From: Vulcanimicrobiota bacterium
GTDB taxonomy: Bacteria; Vulcanimicrobiota; Vulcanimicrobiia; Vulcanimicrobiales; Vulcanimicrobiaceae
DNA: 7,610 nucleotides
Direction of reading: 5' to 3'
NCBI GenBank assembly: GCA_014304965.1
Contig: JACRTZ010000253.1
Span: 1 to 7,610, forward strand
The first letter of the stretch is position 1. Every line of letters begins with the position of its first letter. Shown here piece by piece: positions 1-5,999 of the stretch. The notes under the pieces are model-generated. The model saw nothing but the letters and a program-made list of their open reading frames with translations, was not told the origin of the DNA and ran no database searches. Both the position numbers and the translations under genes were made by a program.

Positions 1-25
1 CTTCTATCTGTTCTACTTGATGTGA
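1..25 (+). CDS. C-terminal end of an upstream membrane protein (possibly oxidase subunit III), partial
   Basis: Only the last seven codons are in the window. They read FYLFYLM followed by TGA at 23-25. The very hydrophobic, aromatic end resembles the last helix of a polytopic membrane protein, and cytochrome c oxidase subunit III proteins often finish in this way. The heme A and SCO genes nearby make an oxidase subunit plausible, but seven residues cannot identify it. The stop codon overlaps the ribosome binding site of the next gene, so the two are probably co-transcribed. Confidence 0.4.
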
Positions 26-31
26 GGAAGG
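25..31 (+). promoter_or_regulatory. Ribosome binding site for the 65-aa membrane protein
   Basis: AGGAAGG lies 4 nt before the ATG at 36 and shares its first base with the TGA of the preceding gene. It supports this start and translational coupling to the upstream gene. Confidence 0.7.
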
Positions 32-35
32 CGAA

Positions 36-233
36 ATGACCGCGGCACTCATCGAAAAAAGCATCGCGTTCGTGTTCGCGATCGTCGTCGGCGCGACGAC
101 CACGATTCAACTCAAGAACGATTGGAACAGCAAAGGCCTCGACAACGTCGTGACCAAGATGCTGCTGGGGCTGATGGCCTTCGGCTGCATCCTCGTCATT
201 TTGGCCGCGCTCAACGTCATAGGAGCTGGATAA
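36..233 (+). CDS. Small two-helix membrane protein, 65 aa, unrecognised
   Basis: I do not recognise this family. The 65-aa product has two hydrophobic segments, about residues 9-25 and 42-62. They are joined by a short polar loop (about residues 26-41, with K27, N28, D29, K33 and D36), so a helical hairpin in the inner membrane is likely. The ATG at 36 is preceded by AGGAAGG. The gene begins 10 nt after the end of a membrane-protein gene, and its TAA overlaps the ATG of the next small gene by one base. That packing, with heme A and SCO genes nearby, suggests a small accessory or structural subunit of a terminal oxidase. It is shorter than typical bacterial subunit IV (CtaF/CoxD-like, about 90-110 aa), and no diagnostic motif is visible. 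It is confidently a real gene; its function is inferred from context only. Confidence 0.75.
   Translation: MTAALIEKSIAFVFAIVVGATTTIQLKNDWNSKGLDNVVTKMLLGLMAFGCILVILAALNVIGAG
221..225 (+). promoter_or_regulatory. Ribosome binding site for the 58-aa membrane protein
   Basis: AGGAG lies 7 nt before the ATG at 233 and inside the end of the preceding gene. It fixes the start at 233 rather than at any upstream in-frame codon (the frame is open back to 122) and supports re-initiation at the TAATG junction. Confidence 0.8.
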
Positions 234-409
234 TGTACGATCCGCAAGACTCGCGCGGCGTTCCGGTTTCGACCGGCATCCCGATGATCGTCCGCGTCAC
301 CGCGCTGATCGGCATCGCGGTCATCTTTTGCATCGCCGGGCTCGTTATTTACGCAAGCCCCTTCGGCCATTCGTGGCCGAACACGGCCGCGACCGAAATC
401 AAACTTTAG
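233..409 (+). CDS. Small single-helix membrane protein, 58 aa, unrecognised
   Basis: The product is a 58-aa protein of unknown family. A polar N-terminal segment (residues 1-17, several Asp, Ser and Pro) precedes one strong transmembrane helix at about residues 18-41. A short tail with G45, H46, S47, W48 and P49 follows. The start is the ATG at 233, which overlaps the TAA of the previous gene (TAATG) and has AGGAG 7 nt upstream. The frame is open further upstream, but that part is the antisense-like shadow of the 65-aa gene. The last 11 bases overlap tail-to-tail with the convergent minus-strand gene ending at 399. Together with the 65-aa gene it looks like the end of an oxidase operon. A small oxidase-associated subunit is a guess from position alone. 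Confidence 0.7.
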   Translation: MYDPQDSRGVPVSTGIPMIVRVTALIGIAVIFCIAGLVIYASPFGHSWPNTAATEIKL

Positions 410-992
410 GGGCGGTTCGCGCGGCTCCGACGCCGAGCGTCCCTATGGATTCCGGCAGGACGCCGGTGGACCGTCCGTCTAAGCGGTGGATGCCGCCATA
501 ATTCGTGAATTCGACGAGCGCCGGACGCACGTAGTCGGGCAGCGAGGCTTCGCCGTACGACGGCCATTCGGCGAGCGCCCGGCGGCGGTCGTCGAGCACC
601 GCGATGTAGCCGTTGACGTTGTACGGCGAACGAAGCTCCGGCCCGCGATAACGAACGTAACCGTCCACGACGAAGACCGGCGCGTACGTCTCGGCAAGCG
701 CGCGAAGCGGCCCGGCTAAGAGCACGATCGCGTAGATGAGAAACGCAAGCGCCGCCAGACCGAACACGGGCGAGATGATGAGCGCCGCCTCGTAGCGCGT
801 CAGGTGCGCGTCGAGCGGCAATGGGCGAAAGATGAGGCCGGCGGTCAACGCACCGAACACAGCCGTACAGATGACCGGTTCAACCGCGATCACGAGCCGC
901 CCGCACAGGCCGTTCCACACGACCCGCCGTTCCGCGGCCGTCCACGGTCGCGGAAAAACTGCGGAATGGTGGAATCGCGCGGCAGTGCGCAT
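399..992 (-). CDS. Hypothetical membrane protein with two helices and a C-terminal soluble domain
   Basis: I do not recognise this 197-aa protein. From the ATG at 992 it has a short basic N-terminus with an aromatic stretch (residues 13-27, including W17 and W26). Two hydrophobic segments follow at about residues 33-56 and 69-95. A soluble domain of about 100 residues (101-197) is rich in Tyr, Val and Gly and looks strand-rich, for example VVDGYVRYRG at 108-117 and NGYIAVLDD at 127-135. The open frame extends up to 1322, but that part lies antisense to the SCO gene and is rejected. The ATG at 992 has no clear Shine-Dalgarno. A GTG at 920 (residue 25) is an alternative that would leave about 70 bp for a divergent promoter. 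The gene is head-to-head with the SCO gene, which hints at a respiratory or copper context but proves nothing. Confidence 0.6.
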   Translation of the reverse strand: MRTAARFHHSAVFPRPWTAAERRVVWNGLCGRLVIAVEPVICTAVFGALTAGLIFRPLPLDAHLTRYEAALIISPVFGLAALAFLIYAIVLLAGPLRALAETYAPVFVVDGYVRYRGPELRSPYNVNGYIAVLDDRRRALAEWPSYGEASLPDYVRPALVEFTNYGGIHRLDGRSTGVLPESIGTLGVGAARTAPKV

Positions 993-2034
993 GCGGCTCG
1001 CTTCGGCGGCTCGTGGCGTCCTCCTCGGGCTCGCCGTTGCAAGCGCCGTCGTGCTTGCGAGCGAGCGCGCCGTCGCACACGAGGTGGAGATTCGCGGCCT
1101 CGTGCTCGGCATAGACGGCGTTCGTGCGCGCGCCATCGTGCGCGTGGAACGCGGTGCGTTGGTTCCGGCCGCAACCGTGACCTTTGCGGTTCGCCCGGCG
1201 ACGGCACTCGAGAAACTTTCAGCCGGGCAAACGATTTCGGCGACCGCCGACCTGGACCGGAAGCCGAACGTGCTGAGCGGCATCCGCGTACTCGGCGCGC
1301 AGATCATCGCCGGCGCCGCCAAAGAAGACGCCGCGATTCCGGCGGGCGTCTTACGAAACGTGCACCACGTCGCAACCGGCGAAGCCGTCCCCGACGGCGA
1401 TTTCCTCGATCAACTCGGCCGGCATTTTACGCTGGGCGACTTGCGCGGGCACGCCGTGGTCCTTGCGTTCGTGTACACGCGCTGTAAAGACGTGCGCGTC
1501 TGTCCGCTGATCAGCGCTAAATTTGCAAAATTGCAGGCCGCCTTTCGGAACGGCGAACGATTGGTCGAGGTGACGCTCGATCCGCGCTACGACCGTCCCG
1601 GCGTGCTGGCGTCGTATGCGAAAATATTCGGTGCGGACCCCGCGCGCTGGCGACTCGCGACGGGCGATCCGGAGCGCGTGCTCGACTTTGCCGCGCAATT
1701 TCAAGTCACGGCCTTTCCCGAGCCGCGCATCGGTCTGATCCATGCCGAGCGCACGGTCGTCGTGGACTCGAGCGGGCTCATCCGCGACCTGATCGACGAA
1801 ACGTCCTGGACGCCCGACCAGCTGCTCGCCCGCGTCCGCGATCAAGAACGCCTCGCGGCGAATCCCTTCCATCGCTTTGAATTGTGGCTGTCGGCTGCCG
1901 CCGTGTCGGTGTGCGGGAACAGCGTTGCGCAGTTCTCGGGCTTTACCGATCTCGCGATCGTGTTCGCGATCTTCGCGGGCTTTGGCTGGCTGTTCTACCG
2001 CATCGGCCGCGCGATCTACCGAAGCGCCGCGTAG
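991..2034 (+). CDS. SCO1/SenC-family copper chaperone with an N-terminal CusF-like domain and a C-terminal membrane helix
   Basis: SCO proteins bind copper and act in thiol redox during assembly of the CuA site of cytochrome c oxidase, outside the cytoplasmic membrane. The 347-aa product has four parts. A signal peptide or anchor spans residues 1-29. A CusF-like beta domain spans about 31-103 (RGLVLGID at the start, LSAGQTISATADL near the end). A thioredoxin-like SCO domain spans about 140-285. A hydrophobic helix lies at about 318-336. The SCO domain has YTRC...CPLIS with C165 and C171 (CX5C), TLDPRYDRP at 195-203, and the expected distal histidine H251 before VVVDSSG. The CusF-like part lacks the His and Met ligands normally seen in copper-binding members. 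The start is ATG 991; an in-frame GTG at 985 is possible. Farther upstream the open frame runs antisense to the neighbouring gene and was left out. The heme A synthesis genes nearby support a role in oxidase assembly. Confidence 0.85.
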   Translation: MRLASAARGVLLGLAVASAVVLASERAVAHEVEIRGLVLGIDGVRARAIVRVERGALVPAATVTFAVRPATALEKLSAGQTISATADLDRKPNVLSGIRVLGAQIIAGAAKEDAAIPAGVLRNVHHVATGEAVPDGDFLDQLGRHFTLGDLRGHAVVLAFVYTRCKDVRVCPLISAKFAKLQAAFRNGERLVEVTLDPRYDRPGVLASYAKIFGADPARWRLATGDPERVLDFAAQFQVTAFPEPRIGLIHAERTVVVDSSGLIRDLIDETSWTPDQLLARVRDQERLAANPFHRFELWLSAAAVSVCGNSVAQFSGFTDLAIVFAIFAGFGWLFYRIGRAIYRSAA

Positions 2035-2047
2035 CTGCGGGCTACGC
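2029..2047. terminator. Stem-loop between convergent genes, candidate bidirectional terminator
   Basis: A perfect 7-bp inverted repeat, GCGTAGC (2029-2035) and GCTACGC (2041-2047), flanks a 5-nt loop. The left arm contains the TAG of the SCO gene (2032-2034), and the right arm contains the TAG of the MFS gene (2042-2044 on the minus strand). Its position exactly between two convergent genes separated by 7 nt fits a shared terminator or 3'-end stabiliser. There is no T-tract on either side, so classical intrinsic termination is doubtful. Confidence 0.45.
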
Positions 2048-3418
2048 TCTCGGGCGGTTGCGTTCCTCGACGCGTGACGCGAGGAAAAAGGTGCCGATCG
2101 CCGCGACGACGGCGAGAGCCGCAAAGGCCTCGTACGCGCGCCGGTAGCCCTCGGGTTCGCCGATGTGCGCGCCGACGAGTCCGCCGGCGAGCGATCCGCC
2201 GACAATCTGTCCGACGATCAGGAAGATGCTGAGCAGCCCGACCGCGGTCGCACGAGTGCGCGGCGTCGTTTCGTTGCTTACGATGTAGCGCGTCGGTGCC
2301 CCGAGCAGTGCGCCGAAGCCGATGCCGGCGATGAGGATCCCCGCCACCGCCGTCGGCAAACGCGCGAAGCCCAACGCGAAGATGGTGAGTCCGGTTGCGC
2401 TACAGAGCGCTCCGCACGTCAGTACCGTGCGACTGCCGAAGCGATCGAGCGCGCGACCGGCAACCGGAATCACGGCGACGAACACCAGCGCCCCGATCGC
2501 GGCGACCCCGCCGGCGGCGGCGTAGTTCATGCGTTCGCCGGCGACGAGCGCAGCGGGAATGAAGAAGAGCGCGCCTTCGAGCGCGCCGATCGCGATTTCC
2601 AAAGCGTAGGTGACGATCAGCTGTCGCGAGGCGAACATTGCGGGCGAAAGTACGGGCTCGAGAGCGCGCCGTTCCGCCGCGATCAATGCGACGAGTGCGA
2701 CGATCGCGACGGCGAGTGCGGCACCCGCGAGCGCGGTGCCGGCAAAGCTCAGCGCGGCCATGATTCCGAGCAGTAAAACGGCGAGCGACGCGAGCCCCGC
2801 GACGTCGAGCGGGCCGCGGCGGCGCGGCGCCGTGCTCGGCATGCGCGTGCGCGCGAGCGCGATGACGACGAGTGCGAGCGGCACGTTCGCCGCGAAGATC
2901 CAATGCCACGACACGACGTGCGTGACGAAACCGCCGAAGATCGGGCCGACGATCGCGGCCAGGCCCCAGATCGCGCCCAAGATGCCGAGCGCGGAACCGC
3001 GGCGTTCGACCGGCACGACGTCGGCGATCGCTGCGGTCGCAACCGGAAAGATGCCGCCCGCGCCCGCGGCTTGAATCGCGCGCGCGAGCAAGAACACCCA
3101 AAAGGAGGGGGCGAGGATCGCGAGCACGCTGCCGGCTGCGAAGACGGCGACGCACGTCAAGTACGCGACGCGGCGTCCGTACAGGTCGGCGCACTTTGAA
3201 GCGATTGGAATCGCGACGACGTTCGCAAAGAGATAGAGCGTAAACACCCAGGCCGCTTCGCGCGGTGCGACGCCGTAGTCGAGTGCGAGCGCAGGAAGTG
3301 CGGGCGACAGCACGCCGAGATCGAGGGCGCCTGCGAACACGCCTAAGCCGAGCGTGAGTAAAAGTGCGAGATGACCGCGTTCGAGCGTATGACCCGCCAC
3401 GCGCGCGGATTCAGCCAC
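2042..3418 (-). CDS. MFS transporter, DHA2-like (14-helix drug:H+ antiporter type)
   Basis: This 458-aa polytopic membrane protein is predicted to be a proton-coupled exporter of an unknown small molecule. Family marks are visible. LDLGVLSPALP at 32-42 resembles the helix-1 motif of DHA2 exporters. A motif-A-like loop, ADLYGRR, lies at 77-83. The helix-4 motif B region has R113 and QAAGAGG. Motif C has GPIFGG at 158-163, followed by WHWIFAANVP at 171-180. The stretch GPLDVAGLASL at 202-212 and the segment after it are typical of the two extra central helices in 14-helix members. The start is GTG at 3418, 15 nt after the ctaB stop. No good Shine-Dalgarno is present, and a second GTG at residue 7 is possible. 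It appears to be the last gene of the heme A operon. Substrate cannot be told from sequence; a link to heme or quinone-like compounds would be speculation. Confidence 0.9.
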   Translation of the reverse strand: MAESARVAGHTLERGHLALLLTLGLGVFAGALDLGVLSPALPALALDYGVAPREAAWVFTLYLFANVVAIPIASKCADLYGRRVAYLTCVAVFAAGSVLAILAPSFWVFLLARAIQAAGAGGIFPVATAAIADVVPVERRGSALGILGAIWGLAAIVGPIFGGFVTHVVSWHWIFAANVPLALVVIALARTRMPSTAPRRRGPLDVAGLASLAVLLLGIMAALSFAGTALAGAALAVAIVALVALIAAERRALEPVLSPAMFASRQLIVTYALEIAIGALEGALFFIPAALVAGERMNYAAAGGVAAIGALVFVAVIPVAGRALDRFGSRTVLTCGALCSATGLTIFALGFARLPTAVAGILIAGIGFGALLGAPTRYIVSNETTPRTRATAVGLLSIFLIVGQIVGGSLAGGLVGAHIGEPEGYRRAYEAFAALAVVAAIGTFFLASRVEERNRPRA

Positions 3419-3421
3419 GGT

Positions 3422-3433
3422 GCGCTCGAGCGC
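3422..3433. repeat. 12-bp perfect palindrome in the ctaB-MFS gap
   Basis: GCGCTCGAGCGC is its own reverse complement and fills most of the 15-nt gap between the ctaB stop and the MFS start. In the transcript it could fold as a 4-bp GC stem with a UCGA tetraloop, right where a Shine-Dalgarno sequence would be expected. Function is unknown, and a chance palindrome in GC-rich DNA cannot be excluded. Confidence 0.4.
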
Positions 3434-4312
3434 TCAGCCGAGAACCCGGTCCGCGACCATCGCGGCGCACATCAAGGCGAGATACAAGAGCGAGTATTTG
3501 AACGTAATGCGCGCGAGCGGCTTGGTTGGTCCGTGCAGCATCTGCCACGCATCGTAGATGAAGACCGCGCCGAGCACGGCGGCCGGCACGAAGTACCACA
3601 AGCCCATCACGCCGAGCGGCGTGAGCGCGAGCGACATGCCGACCATCAGCAAGGTATAGACGAAGATCTCCACCTTGGTGCGGTGCACGCCGTGCACGTT
3701 CGGGAGCATCGGGATCTTCGCGCGCTCGTAATCGGTGTTAGCCATCAGCGCGAGCGCCCAAAAATGGGGCGGCGTCCAGAGGAAGATCAGCGCGAAGAGA
3801 CCGAGCGCGGGCAGACCGACGCTGTGCGTCACGGCCGCCCAGCCGACGAGCGGCGGGACGGCGCCTGCGGCGCCGCCGATCACGATATTCCAATACGTCG
3901 CGCGCTTGAGCCACATCGTGTAGACGACGACGTAATAGAGGTTCCCGGCCAGCGAGAGCCACGCCGCGAGCGGGTTCACGACGAAATAGAAGAGCGCAAA
4001 AGCCGCAACGCCGAGCAGCGTGGCGAACACAATTGCCGCACCGAGCCCAATGCGTCCCGTCGGCAGCGGGCGCGCGGCAGTCCGCGTCATCAAGGCGTCG
4101 ATGTCGCGATCGATCACGCAGTTGAAAGCGCCTGCCGAGCCGGCTGCGAGCGCGCCGCCGATCAGCGTTGCAAGCGTGAGGCCGAGCGGCGGAAGTCCGT
4201 GCGCTGCCATGATCATCGCCGCCAAGGTCGTGATCAGGAGCAGCACGATGATGCGCGGTTTGGTCAGTTGGTAATAATCGACGAGCGCGCTCGGCGCGCG
4301 CACCGAACTCAC
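3434..4312 (-). CDS. ctaB: Protoheme IX farnesyltransferase (heme O synthase)
   Basis: The enzyme transfers a farnesyl group from farnesyl diphosphate to the 2-vinyl group of protoheme IX, making heme O, in the cytoplasmic membrane. The 292-aa product is of normal length for the family and belongs to the UbiA prenyltransferases. It has about nine hydrophobic segments. The first prenyl-diphosphate/Mg2+ motif is NxxxDxxxD with N64, D68 and D72, followed by M75, R77 and RPLPTG at 81-86. The typical YWNIVIGGAAGAVPPLVGW lies at 140-158. WTPPHFWALAL at 179-189 precedes the second conserved loop, DYERAKIPMLP, at 194-204. The start is a GTG at 4312 overlapping the TGA of ctaA (GTGA), a classic translational-coupling arrangement. 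The frame is open further upstream, but that is out-of-frame ctaA sequence. The symbol cyoE is used in some organisms. CtaA next door uses its product. Confidence 0.95.
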   Translation of the reverse strand: MSSVRAPSALVDYYQLTKPRIIVLLLITTLAAMIMAAHGLPPLGLTLATLIGGALAAGSAGAFNCVIDRDIDALMTRTAARPLPTGRIGLGAAIVFATLLGVAAFALFYFVVNPLAAWLSLAGNLYYVVVYTMWLKRATYWNIVIGGAAGAVPPLVGWAAVTHSVGLPALGLFALIFLWTPPHFWALALMANTDYERAKIPMLPNVHGVHRTKVEIFVYTLLMVGMSLALTPLGVMGLWYFVPAAVLGAVFIYDAWQMLHGPTKPLARITFKYSLLYLALMCAAMVADRVLG

Positions 4313-5286
4313 GGCGCGCTCGCCGCTTCGCGGGCCGCAATCGCAACCGGCTCCACGATCGCGCACTCGGCCGGCGCTTCGAGCGCAGCGAGCAATGCGG
4401 CGACGACGAAGGCGACGAAGACGAGCGAGGCGTTTGCGGCATGGAGCGCCCGCAATTCGACCGGCAGCGACAACGCGACGTTCAACGCCCCGAGAACGAC
4501 CTGGAAGGTCACGAGCGCCAGCGCGCAGCCGGTTGCGATGCGAACCGACTGTTGGGCGCGCGCGAACGCCAGCACCGCGGCCAGCAGCGCGAACGCGCCG
4601 AGCGTGCCGGCCGCGAGCCGATGAAACATTTGCAGGCGCTGGGGATCGGTCGCGCCAAGCAGCGAGCCGTCGCAGGCCGGAAACGTCGTGCACGCGAGGC
4701 CCGCAAACGACGAGCCGACGTACGCGCCGGCGCTCATCGTGACGAACGCGAAGAACGCGGCGGCCGCGAGCGAAAGTGCGACCGGATCTCCGAGCCGCCA
4801 CGCGCTGCCGGACGGCTTGCGGGCGGACGACAGAACCGCCAGCGCCGTGAAGGCGGCGAACAAGGTCATTCCGGCAGCCCAGTGCAGCATGACGGAAAGC
4901 GGGCTGTTCCCGAGCAGCACGGTCGCGCCGCCGAGGGCGATTTGGACGCCGAGCACGATCGGCAGCGAGGCCAGCGCCGGTCCGAGCCCGGCGACGCTTC
5001 GGCGCAGCGGCCAACCTTGCACGAGCGTGGCGATCACGAGTAGCGTCACGAGCAGAACGCCCGCGCGGTGGGCCCATTCCAAGACCACGCCGCCGTGCAG
5101 CGCCGGGACGACCGCACCGCGGCACAACGGCCAGTCCGGGCATGTCAGGCCCGCCCCGTTGATGCGGACCCAGCTTCCGAGCACGGCGACCAGAAAGGCG
5201 AGTACGCTGCCTCCCAGCGCCAAGCTTCGGAACGACTTCACAACGCCGTAAAGTGTAGGGTTCGCGCCCCCGCGCGGCAACGACAT
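4309..5286 (-). CDS. ctaA: Heme A synthase (COX15/CtaA family)
   Basis: The enzyme oxidises the C8 methyl of heme O to a formyl group, giving heme A for aa3-type oxidases. The 325-aa protein has eight hydrophobic segments arranged as two similar four-helix halves, and all expected key residues are visible. They are E70 with H73-R74 (EWAHR), H135 in MLHWAAG, H222-R223 in MFHRLAAG and H282 in LHAAN, the four heme-ligand histidines of the family. Cysteine pairs C49/C55 (TCPDWPLC) and C199/C205 (ACTTFPAC) lie in the matching external loops, so this is a four-cysteine type. The chosen start is ATG 5286, 1 nt after the preceding stop, with no clear Shine-Dalgarno. An in-frame GTG at 5241 (residue 16) is a real alternative because it lies just downstream of a promoter-like sequence. 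The stop overlaps the ctaB start, so the pair is translationally coupled. Confidence 0.94.
   Translation of the reverse strand: MSLPRGGANPTLYGVVKSFRSLALGGSVLAFLVAVLGSWVRINGAGLTCPDWPLCRGAVVPALHGGVVLEWAHRAGVLLVTLLVIATLVQGWPLRRSVAGLGPALASLPIVLGVQIALGGATVLLGNSPLSVMLHWAAGMTLFAAFTALAVLSSARKPSGSAWRLGDPVALSLAAAAFFAFVTMSAGAYVGSSFAGLACTTFPACDGSLLGATDPQRLQMFHRLAAGTLGAFALLAAVLAFARAQQSVRIATGCALALVTFQVVLGALNVALSLPVELRALHAANASLVFVAFVVAALLAALEAPAECAIVEPVAIAAREAASAP
5252..5280 (-). promoter_or_regulatory. Candidate sigma70-type promoter before ctaA
   Basis: Read on the minus strand, TTGCCG (5280-5275) is followed after exactly 17 nt by TACACT (5257-5252), close to the TTGACA-17-TATAAT consensus. The region is locally AT-richer at the -10. 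A transcript from here would begin a few bases before the GTG at 5241, giving a nearly leaderless ctaA message with the shorter start. Evidence is sequence resemblance only. Confidence 0.35.
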
Positions 5287-5287
5287 C

Positions 5288-5989
5288 TCACGAGGAACAA
5301 CCCGAAACGGCCGACTCGCTGTGGTCCGCGGCCAGCGATTCGTCCGAACGCGCTCGATTGATGCGGCCCTCGAATTCGGATGCGGCGGCGAGCGCCATCT
5401 TGTTCGGCGAACCTGATCTTCCGAACAGGCTAGGCGACGGCGTCGGGGTCGGCCGCGCGTAGGGATTCTTTGCGAACGGATCGAGCGCGCCGTTCCGCGG
5501 GGCATCGGACAGCGGGTTCTCGCGCAGATCGCGATAGTCGAGGTAGGCCAGGAAGTCATTCAGATCCACCGCGATCCGGTTGTGAACGGCAAACGCCTTG
5601 CCGAGCGCCTCGACGAAGATGCGCACCTCGGCCTTTCGGCCCTCGTCCTTGCTCTTGTCCGAGAGTCCGCGCAGGCGTTTGAGCTCGGAATCGCCGTGCG
5701 CGGATTCTTCGTAGAGGTCGCTCCCGAGCAGCCCCAGCTCGCGGATGCCCGTGGCGCGCGCCGCCAAGTTGTTCTCGAGGTCCGTGCCCCGCAAGCGAGC
5801 GATGGCCCGCGAGACGAGCGTATCGTCCCGCAGCGCGGCCGAAATCGCCGAGTTCGCGTGAACGACGAGGCTGCCGCAAACGCCAGCAGCATTGCCGCCG
5901 CGGCCGATCTCCTTGAGAACGGTGGGCTTGGCGGTCGGGACGGGGCTCGCGGCCGCTATCAGGCCGGCGAGCGCCAAGGCAACGATCAC
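5288..5989 (-). CDS. Exported protein of unknown function, first gene of the ctaA-ctaB run
   Basis: I do not recognise this 233-aa protein. Residues 1-15 form a hydrophobic export signal (MIVALALAGLIAAAS) that lacks the usual basic n-region. The mature part is mainly helical and charged (about 36-160), with a single C38 near its start and motifs such as RLRGTDLENNLAARATGIRELGLLGSDLY only in outline (residues 66-93). A Pro/Thr/Ser linker at 180-187 leads to a polar tail with a second cysteine, C231. The start is GTG 5989 with a good GGAGAG 4 nt upstream. The stop is 1 nt from the ATG assigned to ctaA, so it is probably co-transcribed with heme A synthesis. The cysteines invite a guess at a disulfide or metal role, but neither CXXC nor a heme-binding CXXCH is present. 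Confidence 0.75.
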   Translation of the reverse strand: MIVALALAGLIAAASPVPTAKPTVLKEIGRGGNAAGVCGSLVVHANSAISAALRDDTLVSRAIARLRGTDLENNLAARATGIRELGLLGSDLYEESAHGDSELKRLRGLSDKSKDEGRKAEVRIFVEALGKAFAVHNRIAVDLNDFLAYLDYRDLRENPLSDAPRNGALDPFAKNPYARPTPTPSPSLFGRSGSPNKMALAAASEFEGRINRARSDESLAADHSESAVSGCSS

Positions 5990-5993
5990 GCAG

Positions 5994-5999
5994 CTCTCC
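5994..5999 (-). promoter_or_regulatory. Ribosome binding site for the exported protein
   Basis: On the minus strand GGAGAG stands 4 nt before the GTG at 5989. It is the best Shine-Dalgarno of the minus-strand run, and it decides in favour of the GTG start despite the short n-region of the signal peptide. Confidence 0.65.

Noticed and set aside
399..409. The 11-bp convergent overlap as a special regulatory antisense site
   Set aside because: Short tail-to-tail overlaps are common in dense genomes, and no stem-loop or other signal is visible there.
993..1322. N-terminal extension of the minus-strand membrane protein
   Set aside because: It is entirely antisense to the signal peptide and CusF-like part of the SCO gene and looks like Ala/Arg/Thr shadow sequence.
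2165..2776. A 203-codon plus-strand open frame
   Set aside because: It is antisense to the MFS gene, with skewed composition and no recognisable domain.
3371..4624. A 417-codon open frame on the plus strand
   Set aside because: It lies antisense to ctaB and ctaA, is very rich in Arg, Glu, His and Gln without domain pattern, and is the usual shadow of GC-rich genes on the other strand.
4313..5143. N-terminal extension of the ctaB frame to 569 codons
   Set aside because: The extra part is Arg-rich low-pattern sequence overlapping ctaA in another frame. The GTGA overlap at 4309-4312 gives a normal 292-aa enzyme.
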